A stretch of 64,000 nucleotides of DNA, taken from the NCBI GenBank assembly GCA_003024785.1, contig PUQB01000095.1, forward strand, positions 452,096 through 516,095. Direction: 5' to 3'. Position 1 is the stretch's first letter. Each line of letters opens with the position of its first letter. This DNA is from Selaginella tamariscina (taxonomy: Eukaryota > Streptophyta > Lycopodiopsida > Selaginellales > Selaginellaceae). Below are positions 23,408 to 35,749 of the stretch, one piece after another. Made by a program: the position numbers and the translations under genes. The notes below the pieces were generated by a model. That model ran no database searches and had not been told where the DNA came from. It saw only the letters and a program-made list of their open reading frames with translations.

Positions 23408-24168
23408 CTGCTCGCCAAGGTCATTGATAATGATATTGAAAGTCCTAGCAACAGGTGTCCAGCCCCACTAACCATTCTATAATATATATCTTCTTAGCTT
23501 CAAGGGGCTTGCCTGCTTTACAATATGCATCAATCAAAGAATTCCAGGTAACAACGTCCGGTTTGATCCCGCTCTCCTGTATTTTCTCAAAAGCAGCGCT
23601 TGGCTGTGGTTGCCTCGCTATAGCAATGCTGTTTATAATCACATTGAGTATATGCCTGCTCGGAGGAACTCCATAATGCTGCATCTCTCTTAGAAGCCTA
23701 TCCACTGTCCTGTAGTTATCATCCTGGCGTACATATACGTATTTGGCCGATATCCTTGTCACGCATCTCTTGGTAAAGACTCTCTAGTGTATCCATGAGC
23801 CCCGCACGAGAATATGCAGTATGACCTTGTCGATTGCTATACCATCCTTCAAAGTCTTCAGTAGGTAACTCGATAACCCGCTAGAAGTGTTTTCAGGTTC
23901 GGCGTATGCCCCCTGCTGTTCATCTCCCCAAGAATATGCTCTGCTTCTGAGGTCCTCCCCAGTGCCTGAATCAGTGATACATAGCTCTCATTGTCTACCG
24001 TGTATCCGCATCTTCCTCAGGCCCTCATTCGGCCTCCGTGTCCCTCCACAAGCATATACTATGTCATTCAGTACCTTTGCATCTACAAGCCTGCAAGAAG
24101 TTGGTAAAGAGCTTCTCTGTGGTATGTGTTGTACATAAGCTTCACATGCATTTGCGGTCATGTGTGCA

Positions 24169-24209
<41 letters not shown>

Positions 24210-25130
24210 CATTAAAATGATATTAACCAGAATGTTGTTCACCATCCCCCCTCCTCTCTCTCACACACCGGCTCTTTCTGTACCTGAATAATGTGACTGT
24301 ATGCAATGTTTTCATCTTCGTCAGTGTCTGGAGCACCATGTCGAAGTCGTTAATCGTTGCATAGGCTCCAACTAAGGCATTGTAGCCACACCTCTCGAGG
24401 TTTCCTTCACCCAGGGAGTCGATGAACTCCAGTGCTTCCCTGAGAAGTCTCTCCTTCCCATAACATGGATGTTTGCACAGAGAGCTTGTATGAGCCAGTG
24501 CCATGTTTGTTCGGGGACTTGCTTGTGAAATCGACGGACCAGATCGTTGCTCTTCTTTTATTCCACCTTCTACAGATAGGAGATTCCCAGGGAAGATCTC
24601 GCTTTGTCATGTTCCTCAAGTGGGTTTCTATCTCCTCCAATGGTGGAAACTTGTGCTCCTTTCTATCTTCATTGCAGTTCTTAAAAATACATACATAAAT
24701 ATATGCATACATACACACGTGTGTACAACACAGACAAAGTGTTGTGTGTGTGTGTGTGTGGAGAGAGAGAGAGAGAGATATTCATTTCCCAGAAATCTTC
24801 CACATTATGAATACTACAACTGTGTATGCGGTAAGAGTGTTCTAATATTCTATATGAAATGTTATCACACACACACACACGCATGCATAAATGCATATAC
24901 ATACTTTGAAGACCAGATATAGACGTGTTTGTGTTTTTATGTATAATATATAGAGACTCTCTCTTTTCTGGGGGCCTAATTTCATTCAAAGATTTATTGT
25001 GTTATTTATATGTAACACTGTGACACACACGCACGCGCACACACATACACACATATGAACCTGGCGGCTTGATTTCATTCCACGATTCATCTTCTTAAAC
25101 ATTTCTGTATAATTCTTGTTCTGATTCTTC
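23408..25130 (-). pseudogene. PPR protein gene fragment, copy 1
   Basis: Minus-strand coding blocks run from about 25120 (NRGMKSSRQ ending at a GT donor) through about 24680-24260 (REALEFIDSLGEGN, YNALVGAYATINDFDMVLQT, ending TTATTCAG/GT) to about 24100-23408. The last block has PPR helices such as GIKPDVVTWNSLIDAYCKAG and VPPSRHILNVIINSIA and ends at CAG/GTGTGTG. P-type PPR proteins bind organelle RNA. Frame changes (for example around 23770 and 23850) and small deletions relative to copy 2 break it. No downstream exons follow, so the C-terminus is missing. Confidence 0.82.
24161..24209. repeat. Compound (TG)n(AG)n microsatellite in the PPR intron
   Basis: Lies within the PPR gene on the opposite strand. 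The copy-2 counterpart is 49577-49625. Confidence 0.9.
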
Positions 25131-26132
25131 AAATCGGCTCTTGGAAGAGCACAGCCATCAACAAACTATAAACCCTCCATTAGGTTTATGATTTTTTGAA
25201 ACAGCCGCATATACTTTGATAACGTACCGCCTTATGACATAAGCACCATGTGTGCAAAAATATTCTGCTTGTCTATTTAAATGCCTCCTTATTAATTGTA
25301 ATTTAATTCTGTACAAAAATTAGCAATTTTTAATTTTAAAATTAAATATTTTCTTTTGTTAAAATTAACTCATGATGCCACATCATATGGAGGACTTTAA
25401 TTTTAGAATGTTTCCATAAAATTGCGTATATCATGTTAGGTATAATTTTGTTAAAGTTAATAAAATCATATTGTTGAGGTGGTAAAAAATCAGCTTAAAA
25501 ATTTATGAACATTTGGTTATTATTATCTAAGAAATTTCTTTTACTTTTGAAAAAAAATATTAGAAGGTCTACAAAGTGAATATACAAATATGGGGTGTGT
25601 GTATTGTATATGTTTTGTATGGGTGTGTTAATTTTTTATTAAATAACTTGGATTACAAGAATAGCAGGACAATTAGAATTAATTTTAATTTTATTATTTA
25701 ATATTGTAAATTTAGATTCTTAGTGTTTATTAATTGGTAATATTAAATGAGAATTCCCCATAAGGCTAATCTTTACTCAGGCCTTTTTAAATAGATAAAG
25801 CAAACATTAATAACTTGTACGTTGGCATGCTAGCAAAGGAAGATCTTGGCCGTTTAAAAAAGCTCTTGTTTAAAAGATATAGCGCCACAAAAAAGAACAT
25901 GATCAAATTTTTAATACATAAGTTTAAACTGATCTGCTTGTTATGAGGAGTATGGATAGTGAAAATTCCTATGCCATAGTTAAATATGTTTTTAAAAATG
26001 GTATATTAAGGTTTACTATGTTATATAAAGGAGTTGCAAGTATTTTTATTAAAGAACAATTTCTTAATAGAAATATAGTGGGTGTTAAAATTCCTATCTT
26101 TTAAATCATAAGAACATTTTTAAAGGGATTTA

Positions 26133-26858
26133 GGGCCGATTCACACCACACATTAACTTATGAACATTAGCTAAATTTAATGTAATTGTCTTCACACCAG
26201 GCCTCAGCATTATATTCAATTTTTAAAAGATAATGTAATGTGATTTGTTAATGCAAATATATTCACATCAGTTAAACATTAAATTAAAAAGATAATGTAT
26301 AATTAATGTTTTCTTTAAAAATTTAGTATTAATTTAATGTCAAAATTTCTTAACATTAACTTAATACCAAATACTTAGGGTTTACATTAGGGCATGCAAA
26401 CGTGAGAGCTCCAAACGCTCCTCTCACATTATATATATAATTGAGCATATATTTAAATTAAAATTTTAAATTAAACTAAATTTTTTAATTAAATTAAAAT
26501 TTTTAAATATTAAATATTATTTTAAATCTCAATTTGTGTGTGTATATGCGGAAATTAGGAAAATTCAAAAATTTGCCGAACCTAAAAATAATATTTAATA
26601 TTTAAATATAGTAAATTAAACTTTTATATAAAGTTAATGTAAAACATATGTGAAAACACATATATGTTAATAACTTTAATGTAATATGGTGTGAATTATT
26701 TACATTACATTAAATTAAGTTAAGTTACATTAACTAAAATTTTCTAATGTTGTGATTAACTAATGCTGGTGTGAAGATCAAATGACATTAACTAATAACA
26801 TTAAGTTAATAACAGCTAATATAATGTTTATAACTTAATGTGTGGTGTGAATTGGCCC
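26133..26858. mobile_element. Harbinger/Tourist-like MITE (726 bp)
   Basis: Terminal inverted repeats of about 40 bp, starting GGGCCRATTCACACCACACA, flanked by the 3-bp duplication TTA (26130-26132 and 26859-26861). The corresponding sites in copies 2 and 3 (about 51360 and about 58092) contain a single TTA in uninterrupted sequence. There is no coding capacity. TTA duplications and GGGCC ends are typical of PIF/Harbinger-derived MITEs. Inner sequence near both ends is further self-complementary (ACATTAACTTA words). Confidence 0.9.
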
Positions 26859-27162
26859 TTAGATTTACATGCCTCCAATAACTCAATCAATAATAAGGTT
26901 TTGTTAAAAAAAAATGTTGAAATGATCTTGTTCAAATGAAAAAAGAAAATTAAATTAAAACAAAACCATTTAAAGAGTCTCTTACATGAAAGAAAAGTAT
27001 TAAATAATACATTTTTAAAATGTAATTAGAATATGAAAGTAAGAATGATAAGAATTTTTCCAATAGCTTAGTTAACTTAATCATGGCGACAGAAATAATT
27101 ATGACGTATTCATATATCGTATTTGTATTCTGTATCTGACGTATTCTGTATCGTTTCTTCAT

Positions 27163-27190
27163 CTCCACCGTGTATAAAGACACGGTGGAG
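27163..27190. other. Perfect 10-bp hairpin with TATAAAGA loop, copy 1
   Basis: CTCCACCGTG, loop TATAAAGA, CACGGTGGAG. It sits at the inner end of the left outer arm. The right outer arm keeps only one half (compare 56876-56889). Confidence 0.8.
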
Positions 27191-27322
27191 ATTCCATTGC
27201 ATCATCCGATTATAGAGTGGCTCCGACGTGTTTACCTGCATGGCCCTTGGATGTGGCTAGATGCAACAAACCGATTCTAACATTACTTGCAACCGGTGGC
27301 TACATGGTTTGTCTGTATTATT

Positions 27323-27366
<44 letters not shown>

Positions 27367-29130
27367 GTGTGGATCTTTATGTAAGTGTCCAGGATGCATA
27401 AATATATATGAGTCCAATTCCATGGTGAATACAAGGCACATACATTCATACAGTTATGTCTGCTTCTACGCTGCAATATATAATATAACCTGACAACAAG
27501 GAGCGTATTTTAGATATATTTGTGTGCACTCGCTATGAGATATACTTGTATATATGTCGTATGTATTTTTGGAATCAAAATACATTTACTTAATATATAT
27601 CCAAATGTCATGTGCGCGTTATATATGTATCTATCGACACACACAAACACACCATTGCCGTTAAATATATTCAGCGTAAAGCAGCGTGTATACCTGAATA
27701 AATGTCTTTGTTGAAATTGAACTACACTTAGTGTTGCATGTGTTGTATATAAAGTCGAGATTAAGAAAGGTTTAGCTAATAAGCAAAAAAATAACAAGTA
27801 TTTTTTATAGTATGTTAGAACAAAGTATATAGTTTTTATGTAAGCATTCATTGAATTGTTTATATTTTGACATTTTATCTCTGAATAAATATTGAAACCT
27901 AGAAGAAAAAGTCATCTCAAACAACCTTTCTCGAAGTTGTAATAATTTGTGCTTACATTAAGTAAATATACATATTCAAAAATATGTTAAATTTGCTTTA
28001 GAATATGCTTAAAATATGTTAATCAATTTGATTTTTGGGACTCTCGATGAATGGCTAAGATTGAATCTCTTCGATATAATAAGCATACTCAGAAATTACA
28101 TATTTAATAAATCTATTTATTTTAAGAGTCCAACTTAAAAATAAACTCACTAAAGCTATATTAAGATTTATATATTTTAATTAGCTAGATATTGTGTATA
28201 TTTTCTGTGCTCTAATTTATTAATATATCAGCTGTTATTCTTAATTTAGTTATAAAATGTGTATAAAAAGTATATATTTCATAATGCATAAATAGAGCAC
28301 TGTATAGAAACCATATGCGTTTAAAAAATATATAAAAAATTAATAATTTTAAATAATAAGAGATTTTAATTTTAATTAGAATGTATATATTTAATATATA
28401 TGTTCTTATAAATAATACTTTAATATCTTCTATATATCTTATTAACAAAGCATAAATTCATTTATATTTATAATGTAAATGTGAAAGATAAGCAATATGA
28501 AATTGTATAGATGTAACTAATAAAAACAAAATATAGAGAAAATATACGTCAAGGATATAAGTATTTAGAAGTTATTAATAAACATAAAATATAATAATTC
28601 TGTATATAAAATTGAACACTAAATATTTTAGCTATCTAGAGATTTTAAATATAATAGATTGTGTTATATTGAGTGTAAATATGTTTGTTAAATAAATAAT
28701 TCTGATAGGATTGCATGCATGTATGGTAGAGATATTTTTCAAAATCATATTTACATAGGGAGTTGCTAATTGATAGAAAAATGAACTTTTGACTTTAGAA
28801 TGATTTATAAGTTTATTAGAAAAATATAATAATTTAATAATGATCATTTTGTCACAAATTTAAAAAAGAAATATACCTAAACCTAAAAATTAGTAATTTT
28901 TTTTAATAATATTTTAGAATAAACTATACATTTCAATGTGTATGAAATCCCATGGGGGTTATTTATTTAAAAAAAAACATGTTAAATGTTTTAACTTCTA
29001 AAGATTTTAACATTTATTGAATTGTGTCAAGGTTGTCAAATATTTAAAAGTAATTAAAAAATAAACTTTCTGACTTTAAAATGAGAGAAATAACAATTTA
29101 TAATATTATTAGTGAATTTAATAATTATCA
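27191..29130. other. Left spacer of the palindrome, no gene established
   Basis: Duplicated at 51709-53765 and 58350-60520. It contains a (TG)n(AG)n tract (27324-27366 in copy 1) and AT-rich sequence. Short frames occur, but none is preserved among the three copies. Confidence 0.55.
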
Positions 29131-30690
29131 CTTTTTAAAAATAAAAGTCATTACAGTTGAAGAAGTGTATGACTACTTATAAGTTACAGTCGAACTTGGT
29201 AAGATTAAAAACCTTAAAGTTTTTAAGGATGGTATATACGAATTTTTTTGTTTTGTTTTTATCATGATCATGTTAAAAAATTTGATTATTTATTCAATAT
29301 TAAATCGCCATCTATTCTTTATTTGTGAATTAGATATGAGTTTCTTTCTTTTCTTTATCTCTTTTAATGTAATAATTATGAATAAGTTTGATGTAGTAGT
29401 GCATGTTATTGATAATATGTTACATGCCTAATTAAAACGAATATTGTACAATCTGTTTTCTTTGTAATGTTCATAATGACTTTGTACGTTATTATTTAAA
29501 CTCTGTAAAAGACTAATTGTGTTTTTAAAAGTTTCATTGTTAAATAGTTTTTCTTACTATATAAAAGTAATACATATTTACATTTTATAATTATGATTTT
29601 AATAATATTTATTAACAGTTACATATTTATTAATGTCATTAATATTTATTTACTATTAACATTTATGTTGTCAAGGAAATATGACTGATTTCATAAATTA
29701 TATAGATCATTCTTTCTTTGTTTTACACAATAAGACTATATTTTTTAAATACAATTTCAAAGTTCATTTTATTACTTTTTTTATCACAATCATTGTAACT
29801 TGTCACGACCCTGCTATTTTAATAAAATATTATAAAAAGAATTTGCTACTTTGAAATGTCGATAATGATTTTCTTTTTCTAAAATAATTACACATATTAT
29901 ACTGACTTTAGTTTAACATTTAACAAAAAACTAAAATTAATATAACATACACAATTATCTTAAAAAAAGAAAATCATCCTTAACCTTTTAAGATATCAAG
30001 TTCCCTCTATAGTACAATATTTAAAACAACATAGTCTTAAAAAATTGCGGTGACAATAATAAAAAAGGAGTGAAACGAAATAATCTTAAAACTATATTAA
30101 GAAAAATATAATCCCACTACACAAAACAAACAAAGAATGAACTATACAACTCCTAAGCCAACCATCTTTCTCAAACAATATAAATATTGATAATAAATAT
30201 TAATAACATTAACAACTATATAACTATTTAAATATTATTAAAACCACAATTATAAATTATAAATATGTATTACTTTTATATAATAAAACAAAACTGCTTA
30301 CTAATAAAACTTTTAAAAACATAATTAATTCTTTATAAATCTATATAATAACGTACAAATCATCATAAACACTACAAAGAAAACAAATTATATAATATTC
30401 ATATCAATTAGACATGTATTATATTTCGTTAATAATATGCATTACTACATTAAATTTATTCATAATTAATAAAGATAAAAAAGAGAAACTCACATTTAAT
30501 TTACAAATGGAATGCAAATAGTGATTTAATATTAAATAAATAATTACCAATACAACCGTAATAAAAACAAAATAGAAAAAACTCACATAAATCATCTCTG
30601 AAAACTTTAAGGTCTTTAATCTTATTAAATCTAATCGTAATTTATAAATGATCCAACACTTCTTCAACTATAGTGATAATCACCTTGTAA
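29130..30690. repeat. Large AT-rich palindrome, copy 1 (axis about 29921)
   Basis: The left arm (about 29130-29911) and right arm (about 29931-30690) are imperfect reverse complements with a loop of about 19 nt. Matching pieces include GTTGAAGAAGTG at about 29158 with CACTTCTTCAAC at about 30658, and AATGATTTTCTTTTTC at about 29867 with its complement at about 29968. Parts of both arms resemble a decayed exon (VEEVLD, FRDGLCE in the right arm read on the minus strand). Short hydrophobic ORFs here are not preserved. It could be a fold-back element or an inverted gene duplication. Confidence 0.8.
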
Positions 30691-31484
30691 GAAATTTAAT
30701 ATTTAATAATGTCTATAACAAATGAATTACATATACATGGTTTTCATCTATCTACATGTGATTGCTTTTAATATTATATATAATACATATAGATAAAGAA
30801 ATTATATGTATGTATTCACGGATGTATAAGATCTGTATGCACATTACAGACAAATACATGTGCTTTATATGTGTGTAGACTACTATAGTATAGAAACTAC
30901 CTGATTAAATTTTAATTAGTGTAAATTACCTTCACTGTCCTGAGGGATTAAAACTTGGTTAAGTTCAGTGCCTTCGTTCTCCCCATTAAACTGCTGTGCC
31001 TTTGAAAAAACAAATAAAATTATATACGAGAGAGACCTTGGTACATAACGGTTTGTTGACACCACCTATAGTAAGAATTAACAATCTTAGTTTCACAATT
31101 ATTGTAACTTGTGTGTGTGTGTGTGTGTGTCCATTTATCTATGAATGAAATATAATAAAGTGTAATACGTACTTTACAAGAATGCCAAAGACCTTCGATT
31201 GTTTTAAATTAAGATAAAATTGCCTATAGAAAAAATAAACAATATAAGTACCCAATTAAAACAATGTATAAACTATGTTAAATTTAAATAAACAATATTA
31301 AGAGTTATTAAAGACGGTTATAGTTAATTTACACATATTTGGCAGTAGTCATGCTTCGTGATCGCTCATTATCTGCTACATTGGTGTCTACAGTGCTGCT
31401 GTTTGCTATATTTGCACTGCCGTGGTAAACATCGACTCCCCACACAGAAATATCAGAAATCAAAATGTACAAATTTGCACTTAC

Positions 31485-31537
31485 CGTGATCTCCTCCTCA
31501 TCTCGAAGATCTCTCCTCGCGTCATCTCCATAGCCAT
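31485..31537 (-). pseudogene. Exon 1 of unidentified minus-strand gene, copy 1 (19-bp deletion)
   Basis: On the minus strand, ATGGCTATGGAGATGACG (MAMEMTRGEIFE) runs to the donor CACG/GTAAGTG. Relative to copy 2 it lacks 19 bp, which shifts the frame to ...EMRRRSR. Downstream blocks matching copy-2 exons 2-4 lie at about 31166-31225, 31040-31070 and 30931-31003; the second has lost 9 bp at its donor end. The upstream leader carries an AACCCTAAACCC telo-box-like motif at about 31574. No function assigned. Confidence 0.6.
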
Positions 31538-31876
31538 AGCGCGTGCACCCTGGATCTCTTCACCCGTCCGAAGAACCCTAAACCCTCTGTTTTTGCCCTA
31601 ATGAATAAGTTTGCCCTAATGTTCTTGCTATGATAACTGCGAAATATCCTCTGTATTATGTATATGTGTGATTGTGCATATTTATAACGATCATTTAAGT
31701 CACTACATGAGCAACCACTGGACGCATATTATTATATACATACGTATACACAAGAGAGTTGTGCAAGTTGTCTTTCCATTATACTAACTTCTTTTCAATA
31801 TATTATGTCTATCTTTCTTCGGATCATAATAAACTCCAATAAAGGTTTTGTGTTATAAACAAGAGAACATTTAGTT

Positions 31877-31878
<2 letters not shown>

Positions 31879-31930
<52 letters not shown>
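31879..31930. repeat. (TA)n(GA)n microsatellite
   Basis: TA run followed by GA run. The copy-3 counterpart at 63219-63283 is longer; the copy-2 site (about 56574) has almost none. Confidence 0.85.
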
Positions 31931-32048
31931 GAGGTATATCAGATACAGGTTCTTTAAATTTTTATTTAGGAGGTAAATTGAAATATGTATACACTCATCT
32001 GAATTGATATGAAAATGAGCTTACATTTACAAGAGAAAGTATGCTTCA

Positions 32049-32087
<39 letters not shown>

Positions 32088-33189
32088 ATGAAATGAAATA
32101 ATCACACAAAACCATATAAAATAAACACATGAATTTCCATGCTGGAATATATTATTGTATCAGCAGGTAAACACGTAGGGAGCCACGTTATGTATGGACC
32201 GTAAGATGCAATGGAATAAATTTACACGGACATGAGTCATCCATAGTGACGTCATAATTATTTCCGTCGCTTCGTAACAAGCCATAATTAAGTTAACTAA
32301 GCTACAATGATTGCTTGTTTTATTGTTAACTTCCATATTTTAATTATATTCTTAAACAATTTATTTTCTTTAAAACGTTTAATTTTTTTTTCATTTTCAA
32401 CATTTTTCTTAAAAATACCTTGTTAAAGCTTATTGAGTTATTAAGAGTACTGTCTAATTTAAAAGTATGTAAATCTAAATCCACTCTGCACCTTTGAAAA
32501 ATGTTCTTATGATTCAAAAGATAGAATATTAACACCCACATACATTTTATTAAGAAATTATTATCTAATAATAAAAAATACTTGCACTTTATATAGCATG
32601 GAAAATTCAATATACCATTTTAAAAAACATATTTAACTTTGGCAAAGGAATTCATACTCTTCGTAATATCTGCATCAGTTTAAGTTTATGTATTAAAATT
32701 GGATCATGTCTTTTTTAATAAAGTTATAATACAACATAAGTGTATTTCATGTCACTTGATAGTGTTTGTGTATACCATGAGTAATAATATTAAAATTTTC
32801 CAAAGTAAAAGAAAGTGCTTAGATAATAATAAATTCTTAAGTCCATAACTTTTACAATATGAAATCAACTTTAATAAGAAAATTATAATGAAATCTACTA
32901 CCTAGCATATATGCAATTTATATGGAAACATTCTTAATTTTAACAACAAAAAAAAATTATTTTAAATGAATAATTAAAAATAAATAAAAATTGTTTTCAC
33001 AGAATTAGTAGATAGAAAAATTACAATTAATAAGGAGGTTTACTACATGGAAATAAAATATTTTAAATAGACAAACTGCAGGAAGCAAGTTAATGTTTTT
33101 TGTTTGGGAATCTGTCTTACTTAATTATTTATCTTAGCACACAAGGTGCTTATATCATAAGGACCCAAGTACAAAAAGTAACAATTAAT

Positions 33190-34262
33190 TTTACTTCAGA
33201 AACGAAGAAGAAGCCGCCAGGTTCATATTTATATTGTTGTGTATGTAATACATATAGGCACACACAACACTGGTCTTCAAAATTATATGCGCGCGTATTT
33301 CTTTGAATGAAATTAGGCCACCAGAAAAGAAGAGGTCCATATATTATACATAATATAAGCATACACTTATGTATATGTATTCATTCAGTGTGTGTTTGTG
33401 TGTGGAGAGAGAGAGAGAGGAGAGGGGGGGGGGAGAGAGAGAGATAACATTTCATACAGAATATTAGAACACACATGTTCTTACCGCATACACAGAAGTA
33501 GTTCTGCATAATGTGGAAGATTCCTGGGAAGTGAATATCTCTCTCTCTCTACACAACAACACACACACAACACTTTGGAAATTAATTGTGATTAACCCAT
33601 GTGCTAAACACATTGTGTTGTGTGTGCGCGTGCGTGCGTGGTGTGTACACCTGTGACCTATGTACATGCCGTACATGCATATTCATTTAGTATTTTTTAT
33701 ATCTAAAATGAATCTATGTCCGTATAGAGTAGGGAACAGCCACCACTGAAAATACTTATTTGTCTGTGTTTATGTACGTACACACGTGTGTATGTATGCA
33801 TATATTGATTTTTAGGAACTGCAGCGGAGATAGAAAGGAGCACAAGTTTCCACCGTGGAGGAGATAGAAACCCACTTGAGAAGCGAGATCTTCCCTGGGA
33901 ATTCTCTATCTGTAGAAGGTGGAATAAAAGAGAGGCTTGAGCAACGATCTGGTCCGTCAATTTCACAAGCAAGTCCCCCAAAAAACACGGCACTGCTCAT
34001 ACAAGCTCTCTGTGCAAACATCCATGGAGTGACTTCTCAGGGAAGCACTGGAGTTCATCGACTCCCTGGGTGAAGGAAACCTCGAGAGGTAGATAATTTG
34101 TACGATTACCTTATTGAACGGAACATAAACTATGGTTACGCTACGGGGCTTTAAATTTATTTAATGAAGTTAAAATAGTTGGAGTCAAAGACTTCGACAT
34201 GGCGCTCCAGACACTGACGAAGATGAAAACATTGCATAGAGTCATATTATTCAGGTATAGCA
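33190..34262 (+). pseudogene. PPR protein gene fragment, third copy, inverted
   Basis: On the plus strand, blocks of the PPR 5' exons recur: the exon end GAAGAAGCCGCCAG/GT at about 33203-33219, the block AATTAGGCCACCAG at about 33311, the large exon at about 33815-34090 (CACAAGTTTCCACC, RDLPWE-like, REALEFIDSLGEG-equivalent), and 34190-34262 ending TTATTCAG/GT. The YNALVGAYATIND part is replaced by unrelated sequence at about 34093-34190. Nothing downstream of this exon is present. The orientation is opposite to copies 1 and 2, and it forms the far right arm of the inverted structure centred near 29921. Confidence 0.8.
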
Positions 34263-34269
34263 AGAGGTG

Positions 34270-34530
34270 AGAAAAGAGAGAATTAAATTATCAACACAAA
34301 TAACTTGAGAGGAGAGGAGTTAAATTATCACACATGTAATAAGTTTGAAATAAGTTATCACACGTGTAGTAACTTGATATGGAGATAACACATTAACTTA
34401 AAAAAAAAAAGAGTTAAGTTATTATATTACACATTAACTTTAAATGAAAAAAAGAATTAAGTTATCACATACATACATTAATTTAAAAATGAAAGAAAGA
34501 GTTAAGTTATCATATACAAGAGTAAATTTA
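34270..34530. repeat. Imperfect tandem repeats after the inverted PPR fragment
   Basis: Degenerate units of roughly 40-60 bp carrying GAGTTAAGTTATCACA and ACATTAACTT words repeat about five times. The rest of 34530-34980 is AT-rich with no gene seen. Confidence 0.7.
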
Positions 34531-34999
34531 AGACTTTAAAATAATAATTAGGTTAAGGATCTATTAAATAATTAAAAGTTCATTATTGTTAAATTGATCA
34601 ATTGTGGACATGTTGTATTAAACAATATTATAAGTCCACAATTGTACTAACATATTATAATATATCAAAATAAATTTGATATATATAATATTTTTTAAAG
34701 ACCTTTTGTTGTAGAATATACATAACAAATTCATATCATATCCTAAAATAATGTAATTTTTTAACTTTGTTCTTCAAATAGAAAATAAAGGTTAAGCCAT
34801 TTAACATATTTAATTCTAAAGCACTATTTCAATCAAACACATCTTTTGAAACCTATCATTAACAAAATAGTAATTTAAAAAAGAGAATTCAAAACATAAC
34901 CTTGTGTTTTAAAAAATAATTTTTTATAAGATGAACAAGCTTTTATATATATATTCTATATAAAATTTAAACCGTGGATGCACAGGAGTGAGGAGAGCA

Positions 35000-35730
35000 T
35001 GTGAGTGTGCTCACGAAATAGGAGGTGTATCGTGTTGAGGACGAACCTTCGACACTGATACAGGATTGGAAGAACCCTGTACAGGAATCCACAAACTTAC
35101 AGGAGTGGAGAGAGTCTGCAGATGTGCTGAGGAACTGACATAAGGTAAATCCTGTCGAGGAAGAGTCTTCAACACTGATACATGAACAGGCACGGTCAAT
35201 CCTGTAGCTTGTACTGCCTCAGACACTAAGGATGTATCTTGCACACATGAAGGTACATGATTGATCCTGGTTGCCGGAGAGGAAAACGTGAGTGTCCTAG
35301 ACCTCTAGTCGATCTAAGGATTTGCAACAATGAATCATGTCATGCCCAAAATGATGGGAGTCGACCGAGTCTTGATCAAGTTGAAGGAAATTGAACAATT
35401 GAATGCGCCATGATTGCAAGTGAGAGGTTTGGTAACATGGGTAACTACGCTAGAAGCAATCAAACGACCATCAGCTACCTCTACAGAAACTACACGCTTC
35501 AACTTCACCATCGGAATGGCAAAAGTGTCATCCATGAAGCATGCATTTGCATCAGTGTTTAACAGGGCAAACTCCTTGAGCTCTCGATTATTTAGATGAA
35601 TGTGTACAGAAACTTGAGTGATGGAATGGTATGAGCAGCACCAATGGAGCCTGTACCTACGTCCAACTTCGTGGCTCCTAGATGAAGTGAACATTGAAGT
35701 TTTCTGATTGAACTTTAGCTTCAACTTCAC
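35000..35730 (-). pseudogene. Ty3/Gypsy retropepsin region and linker
   Basis: On the minus strand, the frame 35730-35335 reads LNNRELKEFALLNTDANACF, then VEVADGRLIASS, LTCNHGAFNCSI and TPIILGMT, the order of a retroviral-type aspartic protease from a Gypsy polyprotein. The active-site triad, normally DTG or DSG, is NTD here, so the site is lost. A proline-rich linker-like frame follows at 35244-35011. No reverse transcriptase follows to the left, so the element is truncated after the protease. Confidence 0.8.
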
Positions 35731-35749
35731 GCGTCTTGAACTTCCTGGC

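Noticed and set aside
24871-24890. CRISPR-like or regular repeat from CA and GC-CA tracts
   Set aside because: Simple microsatellites without spacer structure, in a eukaryotic setting.
25285-33040. A single 7.7-kb transposon with terminal inverted repeats
   Set aside because: The inverted homology continues outward through the PPR exons with no border or target duplication, so these are arms of a larger inverted duplication.
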